Assembly (NCBI GenBank): GCA_003164135.1
Contig: PLSD01000051.1
Coordinates: 1-44,074 of the forward strand
Length of the DNA: 44,074 bases
Source of the DNA: Acetobacteraceae bacterium
Lineage (GTDB): Bacteria > Pseudomonadota > Alphaproteobacteria > Acetobacterales > Acetobacteraceae
Reading direction: 5' to 3'
The translations under genes were made by a program, and so were the position numbers. The notes beneath the pieces were generated by a model. That model ran no database searches, was not told the DNA's origin, and worked only from the letters and a program-made list of their open reading frames with translations. Of the stretch, positions 18,368 to 25,253 are shown piece by piece (position 1 is the first letter of the stretch; each line of letters starts with the position of its first letter).

Positions 18368-18439
18368 ATCTTGTTTTCCCCACGAAATTTCCCGGTCATT
18401 TGCCGGGTGTGCAATTTACCCCGCCAAGGAGGTTGGTAA

Positions 18440-18457
18440 TTCGACACTAATGTCGAA
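18440..18457. promoter_or_regulatory. Inverted repeat, probable operator between P450-2 and haem monooxygenase
   Basis: A perfect 7-4-7 inverted repeat, TTCGACA-CTAA-TGTCGAA, lies in the 161-bp divergent gap, 73 bp upstream of P450-2 and 72 bp upstream of the monooxygenase gene. Its near-central position suits a repressor controlling both directions. No regulator gene is adjacent, so the binding protein is unknown. Confidence 0.5.
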
Positions 18458-18489
18458 CATTGGATTGTCAAGAATTATGCTAAACCCGC

Positions 18490-18515
18490 ACCATCACACG
18501 CAACCATCACACGCA
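18490..18515 (+). repeat. Tandem 13-bp duplication before the haem monooxygenase
   Basis: ACCATCACACGCA occurs twice in direct tandem (18490-18502 and 18503-18515), ending at the AAGGA ribosome-binding site of the gene at 18529. It probably arose by slippage and may alter leader spacing. Confidence 0.8.
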
Positions 18516-18528
18516 AGGACCCCGCCCC

Positions 18529-18840
18529 ATGTACATCGCCATGAACCGCTTCAAAATTCCCCTCGGCTCGGAAGCCGCCTTCGAACAGGTCTGGGCCAGC
18601 CGCGACTCCCACCTCAAGCAAGTTCCCGGCTTCGTCGAATTCCACCTGTTAAAAGGCCCGCAGCGCGAGGATCACACCCTCTACGCCAGCCACACCATCT
18701 GGGCCGACCACGCCGCCTTCGAAAACTGGACCAAGTCCGAAGCCTTCCGCGCCGCCCACGCCAACGCCGGCAACAACCGTCCCCTCTACCTTGGCCGCCC
18801 CGAGTTCGAGGGTTTCGAGGCCGTGCAGACGGTGAAATAA
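18529..18840 (+). CDS. IsdG-type haem-degrading monooxygenase (ABM fold)
   Basis: This 103-residue antibiotic-biosynthesis-monooxygenase-fold protein starts MYIAMNRFKI and contains YASHTIW and FENWTKSEAFRAAHA. Asn6, Trp67 and His77 fall at the positions of the Asn-Trp-His triad of IsdG/IsdI haem oxygenases (numbering recalled as N7, W67, H77). It would cleave haem to release iron, acting in the cytoplasm. An AAGGA site precedes the ATG by 9 bp. It is divergent from P450-2 and convergent with the membrane gene that follows; its stop abuts that gene's stop. A link to turnover of P450 haem is possible, though iron acquisition is the usual role. Confidence 0.85.
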   Translation: MYIAMNRFKIPLGSEAAFEQVWASRDSHLKQVPGFVEFHLLKGPQREDHTLYASHTIWADHAAFENWTKSEAFRAAHANAGNNRPLYLGRPEFEGFEAVQTVK

Positions 18841-19395
18841 CTACCTGCGCCGCAAGCCCATCCTGGTTGCCACCAACTGTCGAATAGCGGCAAACCGCCG
18901 TGCCACCCCGGCGCGGCTGCCGCGCATCAGGCGCAGCGCGAGTTCCCGGCCTGGCCGTATCCGCTCCAGCACCCAGGCGCGGCCACGCAAAACATGCCGG
19001 TGTAGCCACGCAAACCAGCGGACAGAGAGCAGCTTGCGCTCGCAACTCTGGTAGATCCACACCACCATCAGCGTGGCACTGCCTTTAATCACGACACCGA
19101 CCAGCATGGCCGCCACCCATTGCCGTTGGATGAGCAGGTAGGACGCCCAGAACCCGCCGATATGACTGAAAATTTCAGGCACCAGGAACAGCGGCAGAAC
19201 CGCCACCGCCGGCAATCTCTCCAGCTTCCGCTGCGCCGCCGTCACCACCCCGGTCCGCGCAATTTGCCGCAGCAGCGCCTTCGCACCGTTCCAGAAAACC
19301 TCTTCAACAATCACATAAAGCAGGGCAGGGGGCAGCAGCAGAACATCGCGCAGCAGCCGTCCCCATTTACGCCGGCCGTTCAAGTTGGAACTCAT
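18841..19395 (-). CDS. Uncharacterised inner-membrane protein
   Basis: This ~184-residue protein (MSSNLNGRRKWGRLL) has hydrophobic segments LLLPPALLYVIVEE, AVLPLFLVPEIFSHIGG and WVAAMLVGVVIKGSATLMV, followed by a very Arg-rich C-terminal tail. I do not recognise a family. An ATG at 19413 would add six residues. It follows the endonuclease-family gene by 12-30 bp on the same strand and probably belongs to the operon with the ClsB-like gene, suggesting an envelope role. Confidence 0.7.
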   Translation of the reverse strand: MSSNLNGRRKWGRLLRDVLLLPPALLYVIVEEVFWNGAKALLRQIARTGVVTAAQRKLERLPAVAVLPLFLVPEIFSHIGGFWASYLLIQRQWVAAMLVGVVIKGSATLMVVWIYQSCERKLLSVRWFAWLHRHVLRGRAWVLERIRPGRELALRLMRGSRAGVARRFAAIRQLVATRMGLRRR

Positions 19396-19424
19396 GGCCC
19401 GAGTGTAGACCATGTCCCGCCCAT

Positions 19425-20036
19425 TCAGGCTAGCGCGAGCACCACCAGCAGAGGCCGGTGGTCCGATGCCCCTTGGTCGAGCACCTCCGCCGACACACAC
19501 TTCAACGCCCGTAAAAAGCAGCGGTCCAGCCGCAGCGGCACCATCCCGCTCATCCGGTGCGTCGCTATCCGCGCGCCGACATCTTCAAACCCCGGCAGCA
19601 GCGGCGCGCCCAGCATGTTGCAATCGCCCAAAATGGCCGCCTTTTGCGGCAATACACGTCCAATGCGCCGCAACTGCCGCCGGTTCAGCACCTGCCCATG
19701 CGAGAGATGCACGTTCGCCACGCTGAAACTGCCCAGATCCAATATCTGGCACACCCGCTGCACAATCACGCCCCGCTGCAAGGCCAAACTCCCCGCCGGT
19801 GCATGAAACGGATGTTTGCTCCACGCCGCCAGCCCATGGTGCCGCCCAGGCAGCGCCACCCGCGCGTAATGCCCGCCCAGCCGCTCCGGTAGGCTGTCTA
19901 TCCCCACCGTCGCCTCTTGCATCAAACACAAATCCGGCTTGTGGTGCTCGATCAGCGCCTGCACGTGCGCTGCCTCCGCCCCCACCGAGTGCAGCAGGTT
20001 CCAGCTGATAATCCTGAATTCAGCCTGCCTGTGCAT
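19425..20036 (-). CDS. Endonuclease/exonuclease/phosphatase family protein (YbhP-like)
   Basis: This 203-residue EEP-fold phosphoesterase shows the expected motifs: FRIISWNLL (Asn), LCLMQEA (metal-binding Glu), NVHLSH, ILGDCNM (DxN) and the C-terminal GASDHRPL (Asp-His). I chose ATG 20036, which overlaps the ClsB-like gene by 17 bp; an upstream start at 20108 would overlap it by much more. Pairing of a ClsB-like phospholipase D with an EEP protein matches the ybhO(clsB)-ybhP order of E. coli. The substrate is unknown; phospholipid-linked or nucleic-acid phosphodiesters are both possible. Confidence 0.85.
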   Translation of the reverse strand: MHRQAEFRIISWNLLHSVGAEAAHVQALIEHHKPDLCLMQEATVGIDSLPERLGGHYARVALPGRHHGLAAWSKHPFHAPAGSLALQRGVIVQRVCQILDLGSFSVANVHLSHGQVLNRRQLRRIGRVLPQKAAILGDCNMLGAPLLPGFEDVGARIATHRMSGMVPLRLDRCFLRALKCVSAEVLDQGASDHRPLLVVLALA

Positions 20037-21435
20037 CTTTACCGGCCCGCCAGAGTTTGAGCGCCCGCAAAACCAACCCAACTCCCGGCCACAGCGCTGC
20101 AATAGCAACCACCCAGGCGATCACGCGCGGCAGAAAAATCGCCAAAATCCCCAGCAAAATCAGCACCGCGCCACCGCCCAGCACCACCATCGATTCCGCC
20201 GGCTGCAACTGCCGCCGCCGGGTAAAACTCGCACTCAGCGTACTGCCAAGCCCGATAGCGCCAGAGAGCAACCGCTCGGCATTGGCGATGGAACGATCCG
20301 GCATGCCATCATCGGGAGCCACCGGCCGGGTAATCCCGCTCCGCCCGCGCGCCAGCACCACCTCGGTAGAATGGAGCATATCCGCCTCGAACATCGCCTC
20401 CATCCGCGCCGCGAGCGCATGGTCCTTTATGGTCACATCCAGTTCGCGGTTGATAATCCAGCTCGCCAAATTGGAATTGCTGGACCCGATGCGGCTCCAG
20501 CAGCCATCCGCCACCGCCGTCTTGGCGTGCAGCATCGGCCCGTTCCACTCAAAAACCCTAACCCCCGCCTGCAACAGCGGCAGATACGCGGCCTTCGAAA
20601 GTGCGCCTACCAGCGGCCAGTTGCTGGAACCAGGCACCAGCAGCCGCACATCCACCCCGCCCCGCGCCGCCCCGGCCAACGCCCGCACATACGCGGTGGT
20701 CGCAACAAAATACCCATCGGTCAGCCACAGCGAACGTTCCGCGATTTCCGCAACCAACTGCTCCAGCCGGTACAACCCCAGCCCATCCGGCCGCCCGGCA
20801 ATCACCGATACTTCCACGCCGCCGCCCGGAGCCTCACCCACAGGCACAACCCCCTCGCCGGGTGGCGCCAGCCTGGCCGCCGCCGCCCAGCTATCGCCAA
20901 ACGCGGCATCCACGTACGCCACCGCAGGCCCGCGAATTTCAACCGCCGTATCGCGCCAGGGTGGCATATTGCGCGCCGTATCCCCCGCCCAGTCATGGCC
21001 GATGCACAACCCCCCGGTGAAGGCCATATCTCCGTCAACGCACAACACCTTGCGATGATCCCGGGTGATCCACCGCAACGGATGCAGCGGATGCGGCGGA
21101 TTATAACACCGCACCTCCACCCCGCCCGCGCGCAGCCGTGCCCAGAACCGTGCCGGCGTCCGCCGCCAGCAGCCCAGCCAGTCATACAGCACCCGGCAAT
21201 TCACCCCGCGCCGTGCCGCCGCCACCAGTGCTTCGGCAAACGCCCCGCCGGTGGCATCATCCTCAATGATATAATTTTCCAGCCACACAAACCGCTTTGC
21301 CTGCCCAATCGCCTCCAGCCATGCGGCAAACGTCTCCGGCCCATCGCGCAGCAGGCGCACCTGGTTTCCCACCGTATGCCGCGCCTCGGCGACGCGGCAA
21401 AACGACTCGCTGGCCAGCGCGTCAAGCAAATCCAT
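20020..21435 (-). CDS. Phospholipase D-family cardiolipin synthase (ClsB-like)
   Basis: This 471-residue protein has two HKD motifs: H127-x-K129-x4-D134 in DHRKVLCVDGD and H303-x-K305-x4-D310 in MLHAKTAVADG. These form the phosphatidyl-transfer active site of PLD-family cardiolipin synthases. Unlike E. coli ClsA it has no N-terminal membrane helices, as in ClsB. A C-terminal hydrophobic pair (MVVLGGGAVLILLGILAIF and VIAWVVAIAALWPGVGLVL) probably anchors it to the inner membrane. It is the first gene of a three-gene minus-strand group with the EEP protein and a membrane protein. Confidence 0.88.
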   Translation of the reverse strand: MDLLDALASESFCRVAEARHTVGNQVRLLRDGPETFAAWLEAIGQAKRFVWLENYIIEDDATGGAFAEALVAAARRGVNCRVLYDWLGCWRRTPARFWARLRAGGVEVRCYNPPHPLHPLRWITRDHRKVLCVDGDMAFTGGLCIGHDWAGDTARNMPPWRDTAVEIRGPAVAYVDAAFGDSWAAAARLAPPGEGVVPVGEAPGGGVEVSVIAGRPDGLGLYRLEQLVAEIAERSLWLTDGYFVATTAYVRALAGAARGGVDVRLLVPGSSNWPLVGALSKAAYLPLLQAGVRVFEWNGPMLHAKTAVADGCWSRIGSSNSNLASWIINRELDVTIKDHALAARMEAMFEADMLHSTEVVLARGRSGITRPVAPDDGMPDRSIANAERLLSGAIGLGSTLSASFTRRRQLQPAESMVVLGGGAVLILLGILAIFLPRVIAWVVAIAALWPGVGLVLRALKLWRAGKDAQAG

Positions 21436-21458
21436 GCGTTCCGCTCAACCGGCCGTTT

Positions 21459-21977
21459 TCAAGCTGTCATCTCATGCACATGCACATCATGGGCACCCTG
21501 CAGCTGCAAAATCTCCAGCGCCTTAGCTTCCGCGGTGGCATCGCGCAGGCCTACCCACAACACCAGCCCGCCGCGTTCCACCTGCTCCTTCACCCGCGTG
21601 ACGAAATGCTGGTGGATCAGCCCCCCAAGGGCAGCACCAACTAACAATCCACCGCCCGCCGCGATCACCACGGGCAATATCCCCCCGGCACCCACCAGCG
21701 TGAGCCCGCCAAGCGCCGCGAGGGCAGGGGCCGGCAAATACGTCGCTTCCAACCTGGAAACCCGCGAGAAAAACGTATCGCGCGGCACCGCCGCATCGTC
21801 CTCGACCTCCTTAACGTGCTGATATGGGTGCCCCAGCTTCGCTGCCACCGCCTCCTCGCTGGCCAGCAGCGAGAACGCAGCCCGGTCGAACCCATGCGTC
21901 TCCAGCGCAAACACAGCGGCGTCGAGCGCCTCGGCGGTATCAAATACGGCGACAGCTTCCCGGTAAGTGATTGGCAT
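21459..21977 (-). CDS. Uncharacterised glycine-zipper membrane protein
   Basis: This 172-residue protein starts MPITYREAVAVFDTAEALDAA. The first half looks like a soluble alpha/beta domain with HGFDRAAFSLLA. A Gly-rich hydrophobic stretch follows (ALGGLTLVGAGGILPVVIAA and GGLLVGAALGGLI), then a second soluble domain (RGGLVLWVGLRDATAEAKAL) typical of stress-associated GsiB/YflT-like or DUF1269-like proteins. The ATG at 21977 has GAGGAAAA upstream on the minus strand. Function is unknown; a stress or permeability role is only a guess. Confidence 0.8.
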   Translation of the reverse strand: MPITYREAVAVFDTAEALDAAVFALETHGFDRAAFSLLASEEAVAAKLGHPYQHVKEVEDDAAVPRDTFFSRVSRLEATYLPAPALAALGGLTLVGAGGILPVVIAAGGGLLVGAALGGLIHQHFVTRVKEQVERGGLVLWVGLRDATAEAKALEILQLQGAHDVHVHEMTA

Positions 21978-22041
21978 GGCGTTTTCCTCTTCGATGTTGT
22001 CGTGGTTGCCGTAACACTGCATCAGTTTTTCGCGTTAGGAT

Positions 22042-22062
22042 ACGCCGCCGGCAAAGCGGCGT
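22042..22062 (-). terminator. Weak hairpin after the NRAMP-family gene
   Basis: ACGCCGC and GCGGCGT form a 7-bp stem with a 7-nt loop, 10 bp beyond the NRAMP stop on the minus strand. There is no U-tract in the correct position, so termination is uncertain. Confidence 0.35.
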
Positions 22063-22071
22063 CATCGCCTG

Positions 22072-23400
22072 TCAGGCCAGCAAGGTTGCGAACAGCCCGA
22101 GCGCACACATCGCCATCACGCCAAAGGTAACCCACACCAGCCAGCGCGACAAAATCCCGCCACGGTTCGGCCCCAGAATCTCCCGGCTGGCATTGATCCG
22201 GGCAATCATGAACAGCAGCGGTACCGCGGCGATGCCATTGAACACGGCGGTGAACACCAGCGCCTTGATCGGATTGATGCCGACGAAATTCAACAGCAAC
22301 CCAACGCCCGTTGAGACAATAATCACCCCGTAAAACCCGCGCGCCTCCATGAACTTGCGCGACAATCCCTCCCGCCAGTCAAACGCCTCCGCCAACGCAT
22401 AAGCCGCCGATCCCGCCAGCACCGGAATACCGAGCAGCCCCAGCCCGATCACCCCCACGGAAAACAAATCACGCGCCAGCTGGCCGGAATTGGGGAACGA
22501 GTGCACCAGCGGCTCCAGCGCCTTCGCCGCATCAGCCGCCGTGGCGATATTTTTAATTCCATGGCTGAACAACACCGACCCGGTGGTGATAATAATGAAC
22601 CATTGCGCCAGCTCGGCGGCAACCATGCCGATCGACGTATCGATGCGCATTTCGCTGATAAAGTTCTTGGGCAACACGGGCTGGCCGTCAGCCCCATTTT
22701 TCAGGCCAAGGGAAATTTCCTCCTCAACCTCCTCGGAGGCCTGCCAGAAAAACATGTAGGGCGAAATCGAGGTGCCGAACACGCCGGTCACAATGAACAG
22801 AAACGCGAAGGAAAATTCCACGTGGGGAACAAAAGTGGCGTATAATATCCGTCCCCAAGGTTCCGCCACCATGAAGGTCGTCGCCGGGTATGCCAACAGG
22901 GCAAGCGCCAGCCATTTAAGTGCCTTGGCGTAGGACCGGTAGCTGACCAGCACCTCCAAAGTCACCACCAGCCCCGCGACGAATACTGTGTACATCCACA
23001 GCGGCGCATTCACCACCAGTTGCGACGCAGCGGCAACCGCACCGAGATCCGCCCCGATATTGATGGTATTGGCCACCACCACCAGCCCGACCATGGCCGT
23101 CAGAACCTTGCGGCTGTAGTGCTGCTTGATCACCCCGGCCAGCCCCTTGCCGGTCACCGAGCCAATGCGCGCGCAACACTCCTGCACCGCCAGCAGCAGC
23201 GGAATCTGATAAAACGCGGTCCACAACTGGCCAAAACCAAACTGCGCCCCGGTCTGGGAATAGGTCGCAATGCCGGAGGGATCATCATCCGCCGCGCCGG
23301 TAATCAGTCCCGGCCCCAGCAGCCGGAGCAGCCACATAATTCCGCGCCGTTGGGGGCGGTCATCGGCACTCACGTCAGGTTTCTTTGGAAATTGGCGCAC
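22072..23400 (-). CDS. NRAMP-family divalent metal transporter, NRMT-like
   Basis: This 442-residue polytopic protein has about 11 membrane helices and an SLC11/NRAMP fold. The TM1 motif, DPGN in classical Mn/Fe transporters, is DPSG at residues 40-43. The TM6 region, normally with a metal-ligating Met in A-x-x-MPH, reads SISPYMFFW at 211-219, without that Met. Loss of Asn and Met is the signature recalled for NRAMP-related Mg2+ transporters (NRMTs). Mg2+ or another hard cation is therefore a better guess than Mn2+. The start is GTG at 23400. An 8-bp inverted repeat (CGTGTGGA at 23471, TCCACACG at 23498) lies upstream; its role is unknown. Confidence 0.88.
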   Translation of the reverse strand: MRQFPKKPDVSADDRPQRRGIMWLLRLLGPGLITGAADDDPSGIATYSQTGAQFGFGQLWTAFYQIPLLLAVQECCARIGSVTGKGLAGVIKQHYSRKVLTAMVGLVVVANTINIGADLGAVAAASQLVVNAPLWMYTVFVAGLVVTLEVLVSYRSYAKALKWLALALLAYPATTFMVAEPWGRILYATFVPHVEFSFAFLFIVTGVFGTSISPYMFFWQASEEVEEEISLGLKNGADGQPVLPKNFISEMRIDTSIGMVAAELAQWFIIITTGSVLFSHGIKNIATAADAAKALEPLVHSFPNSGQLARDLFSVGVIGLGLLGIPVLAGSAAYALAEAFDWREGLSRKFMEARGFYGVIIVSTGVGLLLNFVGINPIKALVFTAVFNGIAAVPLLFMIARINASREILGPNRGGILSRWLVWVTFGVMAMCALGLFATLLA

Positions 23401-23569
23401 AGGCTCCCACTATCGGCCTAAATGAACAGGCAGCCTCAAGCTTACCGGCAACTTCACCGGCAAAGCAATCCGTGTGGACCAAAGCCGCCAACCTCATTCC
23501 ACACGTTCAACTCCACTTTATCAGGCACCATCTTATCCGGCGAGCAACCAATCCCGGGCGGGCAGGGGG

Positions 23570-24346
23570 CTAAACCGGAAATTTTCCATCCCGCACGTCG
23601 GTGGCATAATCGCTCAGCGCCGCCTGCATCAGCGCCGCCCCGTTCACATACTGGCGCGCAAATCCCGGTGCGCGGTCCATGTTCAATCCCAGCACATCAT
23701 GCAGCACCAGCACTTGCCCATCTGTCCCCGGCCCCGCGCCAATGCCGATTGTCGGCACGCCCAACCGCTTGGTAATCTCGGTTGCCAGCTCGCTCGGAAT
23801 CGCCTCCATCAGCACCATCCGCGCCCCTGCCTCTTCCAGCGCAATCGCCTCATCCAAAATCCGCGCCGCCGCCTCCTGCGTCTTGCCCTGGCGCTTGAAC
23901 CCGCCGAGCTGGCGCACATGCTGCGGGGTCAGCCCAATATGCGCGCACACCGGAATCGCCCGCAGCGAGAGATACTTCACCGTCTCCACCATCGGCATGC
24001 CGCCCTCCAGCTTTACGATATCCGCCCCCGCCTTCAGCAGTTTCGCCGCCGCCGCAAACGCCTGCGCCGGTCCTTCCTCAAAACTGCCAAACGGCAAATC
24101 CGCCATCACCAGCGCCCGCGTCACACCTTTCGCGACAATCCGCGTGTGGTACACCATCTGCTCCAGCGAAACTTTAAGCGTATCGGCATCCCCGGCCACC
24201 ATCATGCCCAGTGAATCCCCCACCAGCACCGCATCCACGCCCGCGGCATCCGCCAGCCGCGCAAACGGATAATCATAGGCCGTAATCATGCTCATCTTAA
24301 GGCCTTCGCGTTTGGCTTTTTCCCAAACAGCCAGGTTCTTGCTCAT
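23570..24346 (-). CDS. panB: 3-methyl-2-oxobutanoate hydroxymethyltransferase PanB
   Basis: This 258-residue TIM-barrel enzyme makes ketopantoate from ketoisovalerate and methylene-tetrahydrofolate, the first committed step of pantothenate synthesis. Family blocks are ITAYDYPFARLADAAG, VLVGDSLGMM (metal Asp), KLEGG, HIGLTPQHVRQLGGFK and the catalytic Glu region LMEAIPSELA. It is the last gene of slt-pgpA-pncC-panB and overlaps pncC by 4 bp. panC is not in the window. Confidence 0.96.
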   Translation of the reverse strand: MSKNLAVWEKAKREGLKMSMITAYDYPFARLADAAGVDAVLVGDSLGMMVAGDADTLKVSLEQMVYHTRIVAKGVTRALVMADLPFGSFEEGPAQAFAAAAKLLKAGADIVKLEGGMPMVETVKYLSLRAIPVCAHIGLTPQHVRQLGGFKRQGKTQEAAARILDEAIALEEAGARMVLMEAIPSELATEITKRLGVPTIGIGAGPGTDGQVLVLHDVLGLNMDRAPGFARQYVNGAALMQAALSDYATDVRDGKFPV

Positions 24347-24810
24347 GCGTGTACTCCTTCCCGCAGCAGGTCCAGGGCGAATGCCACACTCGCCCGCCGC
24401 ACATCGTCACGGCCGCCGCTGAAAACTTTATGATACGTGGTGACTCCGTCCGCTTTCGCCAAGCCGAACCACACCGTCCCCACCGGCTTTAGTGCCGTGC
24501 CGCCATCCGGCCCGGCAATCCCGGTCACCGCAACCGCCAGGTCTGCTCCGGCTTTCACCTGCGCCTCAATCGCCATGCACCCCGCCACCGCAGCGGAGAC
24601 CGCGCCAACTTCCTCAATCAACCCCTCCGGCACGCCCAGCATCTGGGTTTTCGCCGCGTTGGAGTAGGTGACGAACCCATGTGTAAACACCGCCGAGGCC
24701 CCCGGCACGTCGGTAATCGCGGCGGCAATCATCCCGCCCGTGCAGCTCTCCGCGGTGGCAATCGTCAGCCCCCTGGCCTTGCAAACCGCCACCAGTTCCA
24801 CGGCACTCAT
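24343..24810 (-). CDS. pncC: Nicotinamide-nucleotide amidohydrolase (CinA C-terminal domain)
   Basis: This 155-residue stand-alone CinA C-terminal domain protein has the signature TIATAESCTGGMIAAAITDVPGAS and the later AVTGIAGPDGGT. PncC deamidates NMN to nicotinate mononucleotide in the NAD salvage cycle. The N-terminal molybdopterin-like domain of full CinA is absent, as in many proteobacterial homologues. It overlaps both pgpA and panB by 4 bp. Confidence 0.93.
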   Translation of the reverse strand: MSAVELVAVCKARGLTIATAESCTGGMIAAAITDVPGASAVFTHGFVTYSNAAKTQMLGVPEGLIEEVGAVSAAVAGCMAIEAQVKAGADLAVAVTGIAGPDGGTALKPVGTVWFGLAKADGVTTYHKVFSGGRDDVRRASVAFALDLLREGVHA

Positions 24811-25253
24811 AACGGCACCACCAGCCGCAGCAGCAACACCACCCCCGCCGCCATCACCCCTGCAATCAGATCATCGCCCATCACGCCATACTCATCATGC
24901 CGCGCATCCGCCCAGCCCACCGGCCCCGGCTTGAAAATATCGAACAACCGGAACAGCGCGAAGCTGAACGCCAGCCCCCAGAACCCCACATGGCTCAGCA
25001 CCAGCAACGGAATCATCTGCCCGGCAATCTCATCGATCACAATCCACCCAGGGTCTTCCGCCGCATTCCCCACGGCACGAATCGCCTCCACCCCCACCAC
25101 CGAGAACACCACAATCCCCAGCAGCAACGGCAAATGCCCGTAGTGCAGCAGCGCCGCCCCCAGCGCCAACCCCACCAGCGAGCCAAACGTGCCGGGAGCC
25201 TTGGGCGCATACCCAGATCCAAACCCGGCAGCGAGAAACGTCCAAAAGTTCAT
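24807..25253 (-). CDS. pgpA: Phosphatidylglycerophosphatase A
   Basis: This 148-residue membrane enzyme dephosphorylates phosphatidylglycerophosphate to phosphatidylglycerol. Family blocks are GSGYAPKAPGTFGSL, DPGWIVIDEIAGQMIPL and FALFRLFDIFKPGPVGWAD, with several membrane segments between them. The ATG at 25253 is preferred over TTG at 25265 because it overlaps the slt stop as ATGA. It supplies the substrate for cardiolipin synthases such as the one at 20020-21435. Confidence 0.94.
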   Translation of the reverse strand: MNFWTFLAAGFGSGYAPKAPGTFGSLVGLALGAALLHYGHLPLLLGIVVFSVVGVEAIRAVGNAAEDPGWIVIDEIAGQMIPLLVLSHVGFWGLAFSFALFRLFDIFKPGPVGWADARHDEYGVMGDDLIAGVMAAGVVLLLRLVVPL

